Assembly (NCBI GenBank): GCA_963383645.1
Contig: OY726563.1
Location: 40,042,831-40,106,830, forward strand
Length of the DNA stretch: 64,000 nucleotides
Origin: Muscardinus avellanarius
Taxonomy: Eukaryota; Chordata; Mammalia; Rodentia; Gliridae
Direction of reading: 5' to 3'
The notes below the pieces were generated by a model. The model searched no databases. It saw nothing but the letters and a program-made list of their open reading frames with translations, and was not told where the DNA came from. Within the stretch, counting starts at the first letter, position 1. The number at the start of each line of letters is the position of its first letter. This document shows, piece after piece, positions 1 to 10,683 of this stretch. A program made the translations under genes and the position numbers.

Positions 1-193
1 AAATTTTTTTGTGTGTGGTACTGAGGTTCCTGGAAGCCCTTCTACCCCCAGGCTACACTCCCAGACCTATTTTTACATTTTTATTTGGAAACAGTCTCCT
101 AAACCAGCGCAGCGGCTGGCTTCGAACCTGCGCCATTCTCCTGTCTCTGCCTCCCAAGCGCGGGGATCACAAGCGCGCGACCACCACGCCCGG
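1..193 (-). mobile_element. B1-ID SINE, type B
   Basis: Reverse-oriented dimeric SINE cut by the window edge or nearly complete. The ID half carries the rearranged type B sequence and the left half ends in CACCACGCCCGG. The CAAGCGCGCGACC stretch keeps CpGs, so it is little decayed. Confidence 0.9.
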
Positions 194-210
194 TTTAACA
201 TAAATTTTAT

Positions 211-390
211 ATGCTGGTGTAGCGCACCTGCCTGTGATCCCACCTACGTGGGAGGTCGGGGCAGGAGTTGAAGGTTAACCTGAAAAAAAAGGTTAGCATC
301 TCAAAAAAAGGGATTATAGCTCAGCGGGAGAACATTTGCCTCGCATGCATAAAACCCTGTGTCCAGTTCCCAGCACCACAAGATATAAAA
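211..390 (+). mobile_element. old B1-ID SINE
   Basis: Degraded left half (GTAGCGCACCTGCCTGTGATCC) joined to an ID half with ATTATAGCTCAGCGGGAGAA and a GCATGCAT anticodon-loop region close to a free ID element. It ends GCACCACA. Confidence 0.75.
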
Positions 391-605
391 TAATATATCT
401 TTGGCAGCTTTGAAAAGAAAAATCTTGAATTTTGCAGCTCAGCCGACTGAGATTATTATTAGAAAATAGAAGAAGCTAAGAGTGCTTTAAATAAATTGTC
501 TCATTCAGTAGCTTTCATAATATTTTACGTTAAACTCTAAGGTTCCAGGTATAATAAGATACAACTGAGGCATCATGAAAGCAAAGACTTCCGTGAGCCC
601 TTTCC

Positions 606-750
606 GTGTGCGTGGCACTGGGATTGAGCCCAGAGGCATTCTACGTCCGCACCTCCAGCCCTGCTTGGGGTTTTTTGGGGAAACAATAATACTGGCGGGG
701 CTGGCCACAAGTGCTGGGATGACAGGTGTGTGCTACCATGCCTGGCCACA
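606..750 (-). mobile_element. degraded B1-ID SINE
   Basis: ID half complement (GGCACTGGGATTGAGCCCAG) and the end of a left half (GTGCTACCATGCCTGGCC) are readable; the middle is much deleted. Confidence 0.75.
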
Positions 751-1644
751 AGTGCTTTTAAAAGAACGTACTTCACGTTAGAGCCATCGAAGCCACGCTG
801 CGCGGAGCCTATGGGAACACCTATGGGTTAAATATTTTCAATGATGTACTTGAGTTTCTTTGAAGTAACCGGTTTGGGACTTTGTTCTGTAGAGAGGTGG
901 ACTTGAGCATTTGGGGATCACAGTGTTCATTTTCTGTTTTATTTTCTATCCAAAATAGATGTTTGTATCCGAAAGCAAGGAGAAAGCCGCTGGGGACGTA
1001 GACAGCTTCTACAACTTTGCTGATATACAGATGGGAATATGAAATTGAGCGCGGGGCCAAGGACTCGGTACTAAGCCCTCTCCAACTTTTGTACATAGAG
1101 CTTGATAAGAAGCTTTGGTTTATTGCCACCGATTTCATACTAATGCTGAAATTGCTAAAGGTTATTTTAATTAGTTGTCGAAACCTGCATCGTTTACTTG
1201 AGGGTCACAAACAGTTCATTGAAATCAAGTCGTTTTAATCAGCTTCAAAACTATTTAACCTACTTCAATAAGCTTGCACTTTTCTTTCTCTGCATAGAAT
1301 ACTCTTATTAGAAAACAGAAGTGGCTACCATTTCATGATTTTAATCCTAATTAAATGTTCTTCCAAATCTCAAATCATGTAAACTATCCAACTTTCCTCA
1401 GAGCGCTCCATGATATTTGTTTGAGGATACATTTCCTTGCATATTTTATCTTTTTTTTTAATTTAGAGGGATTTTCTACTGTTGACCAGTTAGAACAAAC
1501 ATATGCGTATTTTTCATACATACATACATATCCAGTTGAATCATTGCCTCCTAGTTGCATTAAATGGCTAGTGGGATTTCGTACGTGGAACTAAGATAAT
1601 ACCTTGGAAACTGAAATTTTCTTAAAAGAAATAGGTATTCGGAT
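751..1644. other. AT-rich DNA, no gene seen
   Basis: No repeat family or coding pattern recognised. The open frames are short and have no recognisable product. Confidence 0.5.
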
Positions 1645-1767
1645 GCTGAGGACGGTGGCACGTGCCTGTAGTCTCAGCTACTCCGGAGGCCGAGGCAGGA
1701 GAATCACTTGAACCCAAGAGTTCAAGGCTGGATAACACAGAGAGATCCTGTCTCAAAAAAAAAAAAT
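1645..1767 (+). mobile_element. B1/Alu-like monomer
   Basis: A 7SL-derived monomer (GTGGCACGTGCCTGTAGTCT, GAGGCAGGAGAATCACTTGA) ending in poly-A, without an ID half. Confidence 0.85.
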
Positions 1768-1768
1768 G

Positions 1769-1970
1769 CCAGCATGGTGGCCACACGCCTGTAATACTAG
1801 CAGATGGGAGGCTGAGGCAGGAAGATCACAAGCTAAGGATAGTCTCAGCAATTTAGGACCACTCTTAGGAACGTAGTGTTTCAAAACAAAAATAAAAGGG
1901 CTGGGTGTTTAGATAGGAGGGAGAATTCAATCCCCAGTACCACACAAAAAAAGAAAAAAAAAGAAATGGG
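1769..1970 (+). mobile_element. B1-ID SINE, type O
   Basis: It directly follows the poly-A of the preceding B1 monomer, with both halves and an A-rich tail. It probably inserted into the older element's tail. Confidence 0.85.
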
Positions 1971-2455
1971 CATTTGATAACTAGCTTTTTAAATAACTCT
2001 ACTAACGAATGTTGGAATAGCTATTTAACAACTACTTTATAAGTAGTGTGACTATTTGAATGAATTTCACTTTGGTTAGTTTTTTAATGACTGTTAGATG
2101 ACTCTTCTGATTTTTGGTAATAAAAAGTATATGCACTAAAATTAGAGAAGCCCAGCCACCAGCAATTGTTACAAAGGTGGTTACTGTCTGATCAATTATT
2201 GTGGGCTATCGAGAGAACTGAAACAAAACTTGTGGTTTAGGTAAGAACTGCTCAAGCATGATGGTAAGCTCTGCAGGTCACTGAAAAGCTTCATACATTT
2301 GATTTGCATTACATTTGTCACTCATGTTAAGTAATGTTCAAGTATGATAAAAAATCATTTTGGTTGCTTTAAAGGATTATGTCTCAAATCCGCCTGATCA
2401 TGTAATTTACCAGGACGCAAGGGGGAGCTACTTGTTCAAAAACCCACATTCTTAG
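1971..2455. other. no gene seen
   Basis: AT-rich sequence with no recognised repeat, RNA gene or coding exon. Confidence 0.4.
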
Positions 2456-2659
2456 AGCCGAGTGTGGTGGCACACTCTTGTAACCCCAGCATTTGAGAGG
2501 CTGAGACGGGAGGATCATGGTTTGCGGCCAGCCTCAGCTACTTAGTGAGGCCCTTTGCAACTCAATGAGACCCTATTTCAAAATAAAAAATAGGGCTGAG
2601 GGTGTAGCTCAGAGGTAGAATGCCCTTGGGTTCCATCCCCAGTAACACCAAAATATAAA
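2456..2659 (+). mobile_element. B1-ID SINE, type A
   Basis: Left half has GTTTGCGGCCAGCCTCAG, the ID half GGGTGTAGCTCAGAGGTAGA and GGGTTCCATCCCCAG. Confidence 0.9.
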
Positions 2660-2673
2660 AAATCCACATTCTT

Positions 2674-2892
2674 GAGCTGAGTGTGGTGGCACCCACCTGT
2701 AATCCCATCCCAGTACTTGGGAGGCTGAGACAGGAGGATCGCAGGTTTGAGGACAGCCTTAACATGTAGTGAGACTCTCATCAGCCTTGCAAGACCCCGT
2801 TTCAAAATAAAAATAAAAATAGGGCTGTGGGTGTTATTCAGAGGTAGATGGCTCCTGGGTTCGATCCCCAGTGCCATAAAAAAAAAAAAAAG
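2674..2892 (+). mobile_element. B1-ID SINE, type O
   Basis: Full dimer with poly-A tail. Its 3' end lies inside the long direct repeat that flanks the next L1 fragment. Confidence 0.9.
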
Positions 2893-2943
2893 ATCCGAAT
2901 TCTTGGACCCAATCTTCAGATACACAGGTTTGGCCATCAGGGG

Positions 2944-3516
2944 AAACTTTTTAAATTTTATTGGTACACTGTAATCATACATCTTTTTTTTTCTTTTTTT
3001 GTGGGTCTGGAGATGGAACCCAGGGGCATTCGACCTCTGAGCTACACCCCCTGCCCTATTTTTTATTCTTTATTTTGAAACAGGGTCTCACTGAGTTGCA
3101 GAGGGCCTAAGTAGCCGAGGCTGTCCGCGAACCATGATCCTCCGGTCTCAGCCTCCCGAATGCTGGGATTACGAGCGTGCGCCACCACGCCCGGCGTAAT
3201 CATACATCTTGATGCAGTCCAGGGCGATGGAGGCATACAGGCACACAGCACTGGTTGAGCCTCCCCCAGGCCCCCACCCCTCCCGTGCTCAGCACAGTGA
3301 CTGGCTTTCACACGTGCACTTCATGCCCAGGGAGGTGTTCCCACTTCCAGTCTTCCTCCCCTCCCTCTCCCGCAGTTAGGTCCCCTCCCTCACTCCATCG
3401 AGGTTTCTCGACCTTTGTCTGGAGGCCCTCCTGTGTCCCCTAGCTTCCGCATATGACAGAGAACATCTGACCTTTCACTTTTTGTAAATGACTAATCTCA
3501 CTTAGCATAATATCAG
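2944..3516 (-). mobile_element. L1 3' end, antisense, with nested SINE
   Basis: Starts at an A-rich-tail complement and ATTTTATTGGT, then shows the C-rich 3' UTR and TAATCTCACTTAGCATAAT. The same motifs recur at 63.5-64.0 kb. It is flanked by about 75 bp of imperfect direct repeat (2866-2943 and 3517-3587), best read as a long target-site duplication. A SINE interrupts it. Confidence 0.8.
2986..3196 (-). mobile_element. B1-ID SINE, type A, nested in L1
   Basis: Complete reverse copy bounded by GTAATCATACATCTT on both sides (2971-2985 and about 3197-3211), a perfect 15-bp target-site duplication within the L1 3' end. Confidence 0.95.
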
Positions 3517-3798
3517 TCCCCAGGGCCATAAAAAGTATCCCCATCCTTGGACCCAGTCCTCAGATGCACAGGCTCAGCCTTCAGGGGTCAAGTATATCGA
3601 GAGGCATGTTGCCATCGAAGGTAATTAGTTCAGAAGGTGCTGATAGGTTCATCTTGTGAGAAGACACTGAGCCTGCCATCCACCTCCTGCAGCAGCTAAT
3701 CGGAACATAGCTTTCATAAGCTGGTTTTTTAAAGGAAGATGAAATCTCATTCTATTTTAAGACCAAAAATGACGGCTTGTAAAAATTCCTCTCATGAT

Positions 3799-3990
3799 AG
3801 CCTGGCGAGGTGGCGCACATCCCCGCGCTCGGGAGGCGGAGACAGGAGGATCGCGCAGGTTCGAAGCCAGCCGCATGCGCTGGTTTAAGAGACTCTTGTT
3901 TCCAAATAAAAAAAGTATAAAATAGGTCTGGGAGAGTAGCCCGGAGGTAGAAGGGCTTCCAGAAACCCCAGTACCACCAAAAAAAAAAAA
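3799..3990 (+). mobile_element. B1-ID SINE, type B
   Basis: Complete type B copy. AAATTCCTCTCATGAT flanks it (ending 3798 and 4006) as a target-site duplication. The left half has GCAGGTTCGAAGCC, a near-perfect Pol III B box. Confidence 0.95.
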
Positions 3991-4048
3991 AAATTCCTCT
4001 CATGATTGTTACCAAAGACACATTTTGTGATTAAAACGTTTTTGGAAG

Positions 4049-4238
4049 CTGGGCACCATGGTACAAGCCTGTAATCCTATCGTCCTTAAGAGGCTGAGAT
4101 AGGAGAACTGCAGGTCCAAGGCCATCCTTAGCAACTTAGCGAGACCCTGTTTCAAATTTTTAAAAGAGTAAAATAGGGCTGGCTCTATAGCTCAGAAGCA
4201 GAGTACCCTTGGGCTCAATCCCCCAGTACCATACAAAA
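4049..4238 (+). mobile_element. B1-ID SINE, type O
   Basis: Both halves are present (CCTGTAATCC, GGCTCTATAGCTCAGAAGCA, CAATCCCCCAGTACC). Confidence 0.9.
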
Positions 4239-4239
4239 C

Positions 4240-5833
4240 TTTTTTAAGATATTTTCAGGTTAATTTATAATAACTATATTGAATCGTGTGTTAAGATACA
4301 GAAATAAGTAACACTGAGCACCGATGCTGTACCTGACCTGGCGCTAACCACTACCATCACATCCTATCATTTCTTTTATAAAAGCATTCTATTTTACAAA
4401 ATCAGTATAATTTCATAGGGCACAAATAATAATTGGTGACAGGCTTAATGTAATTTTGATCATGATTCACAAGGGATCTTTGCAAATTGTGGTCAGAGAG
4501 CATTAATATTTTATTTATTAAGCAAAATTAAATATATTCCTTCCAATCATGATTATATGATTAAATATCATTCATATTTGAAATAATAATGACACTTTTT
4601 GTTTTTCCAAACTTAATACAAGGTTATGCAAAGCTATGAATTGAGGTCTTTTATCCATGGTATTATAGCAAAAACTCAGGAATATAACATCTAAGGGAAT
4701 TATTTAAGATTTTCCACTAAATTTTGTATGTTAACCAAAGTCAAAAATTTTCTATTCTTCAGTTTGATAAGAGCTTTTATCCAAGTTTAAATTGTCTTTA
4801 AAAGACAGGCATTTGGCTTCTAAATATTTGAAAAGATTTTTTAAAAATAAGTAGTACTATGATACTTGTTTCTATAATTCTAAACTTTGATAATACTTAG
4901 AATGTACTGTATCTAATTTCTGAATAGCTTCTGAATTCATAAAAGTTAGCAATGAACACAATTTTACTAAGTTGTACATGTTTAAACATCATATTACTTT
5001 CCTTTTCTTGCTTTAACAGCACTGCTACTTTGCTTTACTTCTTATATTTATGTGTAGCTGTTATATGTAATTTATCTAGTGTTTATCAAATGTGATTTAT
5101 AATAAATTTTGTTAAAATGGAAATGGCTTAACACTAATTTTTAAAGAGCACTTCGATAGCATACATTTAATCATATACATCAAAGTATGACACGATGTTT
5201 TACTATTAAAATCAAAATAAAATGGTCTAATTTATGTCATATGCTATATGAACTGTATGGTGTGTGTGTACACGCGCACAGGCATGCACATGGCACTCTG
5301 GAAAAATGGAGAGAAAGGAGAAAAGGTCCTGTGATCTAAGGAATTATATAATGTTTCTTTTGCTAAGAGGAATCACATTTTCTAATGGCTGAATAGTAGT
5401 AAGATTAGGTTTCTTTCTCTTCCATATTTTAGAAACTACATTGTGGTATACTTTCTTTTAAATTCATACATGTGGACTTTATTTTTAAAGTACTATCAAA
5501 TTCACCAGCCTTTTGTATCTAACTTCTCCCTCTTCTAGACCCTAAATCAGAAGCACTGAAAGTATAGATTGATTAGTTTTTAAAGTAATATTGACTATTT
5601 TTATTTCTACTTATAAAGGGTCTCCACATACATTGAGAACACTTGGAACATTGGGAAAAGTGTCACAAGACAATAATAAAATTACTTTCTGTTGTTCAAT
5701 TCTTGATGTCTATGGTGTATTTTTCTCATTTGTAGGGTATATATTTAAGTGTTCTCTATAGAAAGCAAAGGTATTGTAATTAGGTTATGATTAATCCTTC
5801 AAAAGCCATTCGAGAAAATACTAGTAAATAACT
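4240..5833. other. AT-rich DNA without SINEs
   Basis: The longest SINE-free stretch of the first 25 kb. It is AT-rich with no ORF of note, no recognised repeat and a short TG/CA run near 5265. It may be old unique sequence; I see no gene. Confidence 0.5.
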
Positions 5834-6118
5834 AGTCAGGCGTGGCGGTGCATGCCTAATTTAACTCCAGTATTTGAAAGGCTGAGACAGGAAGATTGCA
5901 AGTTCAAAGCCAGCTTCAGCAATTTAGCAAGACCCTCAGCAATTTAGTGAGACCCTGTCCCAAAGTAAAAAAATAAGCCAGGCATGGTTGGTACAGGCCT
6001 ATAATTCCAGGACTCAGAAGCCTGAGACAGGAGGATCGCAGTTTCACACGGCCAGCCTCAGCAGCTTAGGGAAGGCCTCTGCAACTTAATGAGACCCTGT
6101 TTCAAAAATTAAAAAGTA
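5834..6118 (+). mobile_element. two SINE left halves in tandem
   Basis: B1-like left halves at 5834-5975 and 5977-6116, each ending GAGACCCTGT plus an A-rich linker, with no ID half after either one. Confidence 0.8.
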
Positions 6119-7059
6119 GCCGGGCGTGGTGGCACATGCTTGTAATCCCAGCATTTGGGAGGCTGAGACCTGAGGATCGCAGTTTGCAGACAGCCTCAGC
6201 TACTTAGTGAGGCCCTCTGCAACTCAGTGAGACCCTCTTTCAAAAATAAGAAGACTAAGAAATAGGGCTAGTGTTATAGCTCAGAGGTATAATGCCCCCT
6301 GGTTTCCATCCCCAGTACCGCAAAGAAAAAAAAATAAAAAGTAAAAATAAGGCTGGGAGTGTAGCTCAGAGCTAGAAGAGCTACACCCTACATTCAATCC
6401 TCAGTATTAAATAAATGAATAAATGTAAATCACTAAAAAACCAGGTATGGCCGGGCGTGGTGGCGCACGCTTGTAATCCCAGCATTTAGGAGGCTGAGAC
6501 CTGAGGATCGCAGTTCGCAGACAGCCTCAGCTACTTAGTGAGGCCCTCTGCAACTCAGTGAAACCCTCTTTCAAAGATAAGAAGACTAAGAAATAGGGCT
6601 AGTGGTATAGTGGTTTCCATCCCCAGTGCCGCAAAGAAAAAAAAATTAAAAAGTAAAAATAAGGCTGGGAGTGTAGCTCAGAGCTAGAAGAGCTACACCC
6701 TACATTCAATCCTCAGTATTAAATAAATGAATAAATGTAAATCACTAAAAAACCAGGTATGGCTAGTGGTATAGTGGTTTCCATCCCCAGTGCCGCAAAG
6801 AAAAAAAAATTAAAGAAAAAAAATTTAAAAAAAAATTTAAAAAAATTTAAAAAAATTAAAAAAAATTAAAAAAATTTAAAAATTAAAAAAAATTTAAAAA
6901 ATTTAAAAAATTTTAAAAAATTTAAAAAAAAATTTAAAAAAAAATTAAAAAGTAAAAATAAGGCTGGGAGTGTAGCTCAGAGCTAGAAGAGCTACACCCT
7001 ACATTCAATCCTCAGTATTAAATAAATGAATAAATGTAAATCACTAAAAAACCAGGTAT
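6119..7059 (+). repeat. triplicated SINE-derived tandem block
   Basis: A type A SINE and an extra ID-derived module repeat in tandem. The 108-bp module (GTAAAAATAAGGCTGGGAGT through CACTAAAAAACCAGGTAT) occurs at 6341-6448, 6653-6760 and 6952-7059. SINE left halves precede copies 1 and 2 (6119 and 6450). Copy 3 lacks it and has an expanded A/T tract. Confidence 0.95.
6817..6951. repeat. A/T-homopolymer-rich tract
   Basis: An irregular array of A runs alternating with TT or TTT, apparently grown from a SINE tail inside the third repeat unit. Confidence 0.9.
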
Positions 7060-7061
7060 GG

Positions 7062-7283
7062 CTGGGCGTGGTGGCGCACGCTTGTAATCCCAGCATTCGG
7101 GAGGCTGAGACCTGGAGGATCGCGGTTCACGGACAGCCTCGGCTACTTAGGCCCTCTTCAACTCGGTGAGACCCGGTTTCAAAATAAAGAATAAAAACAA
7201 TAGGGCAGGGGGTGTATCTCGGAGGTCAAATGCCCCTGGGTTCCATCCCCAAACCCGCAAAAATAAATAAATAAATAAATGTT
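7062..7283 (+). mobile_element. B1-ID SINE, type A
   Basis: Full copy with GGTTCACGGACAGCC and the GACCCGC/AAATAAATA end, just after the tandem block. Confidence 0.9.
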
Positions 7284-7295
7284 AAAAAAAAAACA

Positions 7296-7470
7296 GGTAT
7301 GGTAGCACACACCTGTAATCACAATATGTGGAAGGCTGAGACAAGAGGATCACAGGTTCCTCAGTCACATCTAGCTTTGGCATTATAGTGAGACCCTGTT
7401 TCAAAACAAGAGGATTCAGGATATAACTCAGAGACAGACCCCCTCTCGTTCAGTCCCCAGCAACACACAC
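7296..7470 (+). mobile_element. degraded B1-ID SINE
   Basis: Left half GGTAGCACACACCTGTAATC and ID half GGATATAACTCAGAGACAGA are recognisable. Confidence 0.8.
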
Positions 7471-7479
7471 AGTTTAGCA

Positions 7480-7872
7480 CTATAGTTTGGATCTGGGCTG
7501 TCTCCCCAAAGACCCATGTATGAAAGACAAAGTTGCCAGCCTGTGGCTGTGATTAGGAGGTGCTGGGACTTTAAGAAGATGGGCTGAGTGGGAGGAAGTT
7601 AGGTGAGTGGGGGAGTGGCCTTCTAGGGGATATTAGGACCCTAGTTTTCCCACCACTTCTCTCATTGGCTTCCGGGCAGCCACAAGGTGAGCATCATCGA
7701 TCCATCACACGCTCTTTGCCATGATGTGCTGCCTGGTCAACGGGCCCAAAGCAACAGGCCTATCAACCATGGACGGAAACCTCGGGAACCGTGAGCAAAA
7801 AGAAACCTTTCTTCCTTAAAAGTTGATTTCTCTCAGGTACTAGTTACAGCAATGGAAACCTGACTAATGTAC
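7480..7872 (+). mobile_element. MaLR-type solo LTR
   Basis: Starts TATAGTTTGGATCTGGGCTG and ends GGAAACCTGACTAATGTA, matching the general ends of mammalian MaLR LTRs. Inside are GCCATGATGTGCTGCCT and a GAGCAAAAAGAAACCTTTC signal region. No internal retroviral sequence follows. The exact subfamily was not determined. Confidence 0.7.
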
Positions 7873-8045
7873 AGTGAAAACCTTTTTGGTGAAAATGGAG
7901 TCTTTCACCATTGACATGTTTTTCTCTTGGGGTAGATAAAATGTTTGAGGGCAGGTCAAAATATACCTTAATAATATCTCACCTCTTTATTTACATTTGG
8001 CTTTCGGAAGCAAGTTTCAGCAAAATGTTCAGAAATGGTGATTTT

Positions 8046-8245
8046 GAGCTGAGTGTGGTGGTACACACCTGCAACCCTAATACCTGGGAGGCTGACACAG
8101 GAGGATCACAGGTTCGAAGCCAGCCTCGAATAAGTAGTGAGACTCTCATCAACCTACCAAGACCCTGTTTCAAAATAAAAATAAAATAGGGCTGGGGGTG
8201 TATTTCTGGGATAGAATGCCCATGGATTCAATCCCAATGCCAGGA
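8046..8245 (+). mobile_element. B1-ID SINE, type O
   Basis: Both halves present; the tail runs into a GA-rich tract at about 8246-8304 (GAAAGAAAGG, GGAAGGAGG). Confidence 0.9.
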
Positions 8246-8509
8246 AAGAAGAAAGAAAGGAAAAAGGAAGGAAAGGAGGGATGGAAGGAGGAAGGGAGAG
8301 GGGGTGATTTCTTTCTTTTCTAGTGATTTAGTGGTTTCCTGGTTAGGACTGGTTTTCACCTATAAATAGATAGTGAGCATAGTCGGTAGCCCCCCGCAAG
8401 CCTCACCGTGGCTCTGATCCTCTTTTGGGGGCCTGCCCTCACTGTTTCAGTTTAATTTGGTCCCCTTGTAATTGGACTAATGAAAATTAACTTGCAAATT
8501 GAGTGACAA

Positions 8510-8572
8510 GTAATTAATTGTAAAGTGCCTGGCAAATGAAAAGTACTTTATAAATGTTAAGTGTTATTGGGC
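8510..8572 (+). mobile_element. MIR-like 3' fragment
   Basis: GTAAAGTGCCTGGCAAATGA and TTTATAAATGTTAAGTGTTATT fit the 3' part of MIR. Confidence 0.5.
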
Positions 8573-8897
8573 TGGGCGAAGTATGGTGTTCTTTTAAAGT
8601 GGTTCAGCTGCAAGGCCACACACCTGCCTGCAAACAGGCAGCTGAATAGGGAGACATGAGTGAAGAGGCTGTCAAGGCTTAAGTGCTGTTCTCTTAATTG
8701 ACGTACATTCAGATGGCAAATGTAGGTCAGTTTGTTAAGCTCATTAATACAAAAAAACTTTTATAGTATTTTTACCCTAACTTCCAAACATATCTTATAT
8801 GAAGTGATTGTGAACATTTATTTCATCAGAGTTATCCATGGGACTCTGAAGGGTCTAGCATTGTCAATTCCTCATTTTGCAGATAAGAAATTTGAGA

Positions 8898-9052
8898 TCT
8901 GTGCACGGTGGTACGCACCTGTAATCCCAGTTCTTGGGAGGCTGAGACAGGAGGATCGCAGGTTTGAGGACAGCCTCGGCAACTTAGTGAGACACTGTTT
9001 AAAAAGTAATAATAATCACTGGGGTTATAGCTTGGAGGTCCCTGGGTTTAAT
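8898..9052 (+). mobile_element. B1-ID SINE, shortened
   Basis: Left half complete; the ID half is abbreviated to GGGGTTATAGCTTGGAGGTC and the GGGTTTAATTCA end. Confidence 0.85.
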
Positions 9053-9156
9053 TCACATGAGAGAGGAGAGGGTGAGATTAATGAATAATTGGAGGTCAGA
9101 AAGTTTCAATAGCTTGTCCAGTTCACACCATAGTCACTGAACTACAGGGTAGGCCT

Positions 9157-9579
9157 CTGGATGGAACCCAGGAGCATTCTACCTCTGAGCCACATCCCCA
9201 GCCCTATTTTTTATTTTTTATTTATTTTTATTTATTTATTTTTGCGGGTCTGGGGATGGAACCCAGGGGCATTTGACCTCTGAACTACATCCCCTGCCCT
9301 ATTTTTATTCTTTATTTTGAAACCGGGTCTCACTGAGTCGCAGAGGGCCTCACTAAGTAGCTGAGGCTGTCCGTGAACAGCAATCCTCCTGTCTCAGCCT
9401 CCCGAATGCTGGGATTATAAGCGTGTACCACTACGCCTGGCTTCTACTTTATTTTGAAACAGGGCCTCACTGAGTTGCAGAGGGCCTCACTAGGTAGCTG
9501 AGGCTGTCCGCGAACCACGAGCCTCCTGCCTCAGCCTCCCGAATGCTGGGGTTACAAGTGTGGGCCACCACGCCCAGCT
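9157..9579 (-). mobile_element. B1-ID SINE split by a nested SINE
   Basis: The ID half (9157-9240) and left half (9443-9579) of one reverse copy are separated by a complete second SINE that sits in its A-rich linker. Confidence 0.85.
9241..9442 (-). mobile_element. B1-ID SINE, type A, nested
   Basis: Complete copy (GCGGGTCTGGGGATGG at the left, CACTACGCCTGGC at the right) in the linker of the surrounding SINE, in the same orientation. Confidence 0.9.
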
Positions 9580-9589
9580 CAGGGTAGGC

Positions 9590-9725
9590 CTCTTGACTTC
9601 CCCCACTGTAAATACCAGAACAGGACTCCGCTCATCTCTCTCCTATATGAAGCCTTTTCTAACACGTTCCCTGCTTGGTGCCCACATAGGACTCCATATA
9701 GATTTCCAAGTCCCCATGACGCTTC
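9590..9725 (-). mobile_element. possible L2 fragment
   Basis: CTCCTATATGAAGCCTTTTC resembles the reverse complement of the L2 3' region. Weak; read by eye only. Confidence 0.3.
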
Positions 9726-9759
9726 ATTCCACTTCGTTATCCATGCTTCCCTGGCTACT

Positions 9760-9912
9760 CTAGGTGTGGTCTGTGAACCAACATCATCAGGCATCACCTA
9801 GGAACCGGTTAGAGTCTCGAGCCTCACTCCAGATATGTTGAAAACCATCTACTAATACATATTCAAAGACGTTTAGGGTATTCGTACGGAAATTAAAATT
9901 TGAGTAGCTGTG
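9760..9912 (+). mobile_element. MER5-type hAT MITE
   Basis: TAGGTGTGGTCTGTGAACCA, CATCACCTAGGAACCGGTTA and ATTAAAATTTGAGTAGCTG follow the order of the MER5A/Charlie-related element. Confidence 0.75.
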
Positions 9913-9967
9913 TCCTAGACTCTTAGGTCCCCAAACTGTAGAATGAAGGCTTAGATATCTTTGCATT

Positions 9968-10228
9968 TAGCTGGACTTGGTGGTACACACCAGTAATCCC
10001 AGTACTTGGGAGGCTGAGACAGGAGGATCCCAGGTTTAAGGCCGGCTTCAGCAAATTAGCAAGTCACTTTCAAAATTAAAAAAAAAATATGCCAAGCTTG
10101 GTGGCGTACGCCTGTAATCCCAGTACTTGGGAGGCGGAGACAGGAGGATCCCAGATTGGAGAAGAGCCTCGGGAATTTAGTGAGGCCATCTGTAACTTAG
10201 TGAGACCCTGTTTCAAAATAAACAATGG
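9968..10228 (+). mobile_element. two SINE left halves
   Basis: B1-like left halves at 9968-10088 and 10091-10228, each with GCCTGTAATCCCAG-type 5' parts and A-rich ends but no ID half. Confidence 0.8.
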
Positions 10229-10229
10229 A

Positions 10230-10452
10230 AGCCGGGCGTGGTGGCGCACGCTTGTAATCCCAGCATTTGGGAGGCTGAGACCCTCGGAGGTTCGCGGTTC
10301 GTGGACAGCCTCAGCTACTTAGGCCCTCCGCAACTCAATGAGACCCGGTTTCAAAATAAAAAGAATAAAAAATAGGGCAGGGGGTGTAGCTTGGAGGTCA
10401 AATGCCCCTGGGTTCCATCCCCAGACCCGCCAATAAAAATAAAAATAAAAAT
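10230..10452 (+). mobile_element. B1-ID SINE, type A
   Basis: Complete copy with AAATAAACAATGG on both sides (from about 10216 and 10452), a target-site duplication. Confidence 0.95.
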
Positions 10453-10465
10453 AAATAAACAATGG

Positions 10466-10665
10466 GCCAGGTGTGGTAGTGCACACCTGTAATCCTAGTA
10501 CTTGAAACGCTGAGACAGGAGGATTCCAGGTTCAAGTACAACCTCAGCAAGTAGTAAGACTATCAGCAACTTCGTGAGACCCTGCTTCAAACCAAAAATA
10601 AAATAGGGCCGGGGATGTAGTCCAGAGGTAAAATAGGCCTGAATTGAAACCTCAGTACTACAAAA
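10466..10665 (+). mobile_element. B1-ID SINE, type O
   Basis: Full dimer, ID half GGGGATGTAGTCCAGAGGTA, ending CAGTACTAC plus A-rich tail. Confidence 0.9.
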
Positions 10666-10683
10666 AAATAAGTAAAAATAAAG

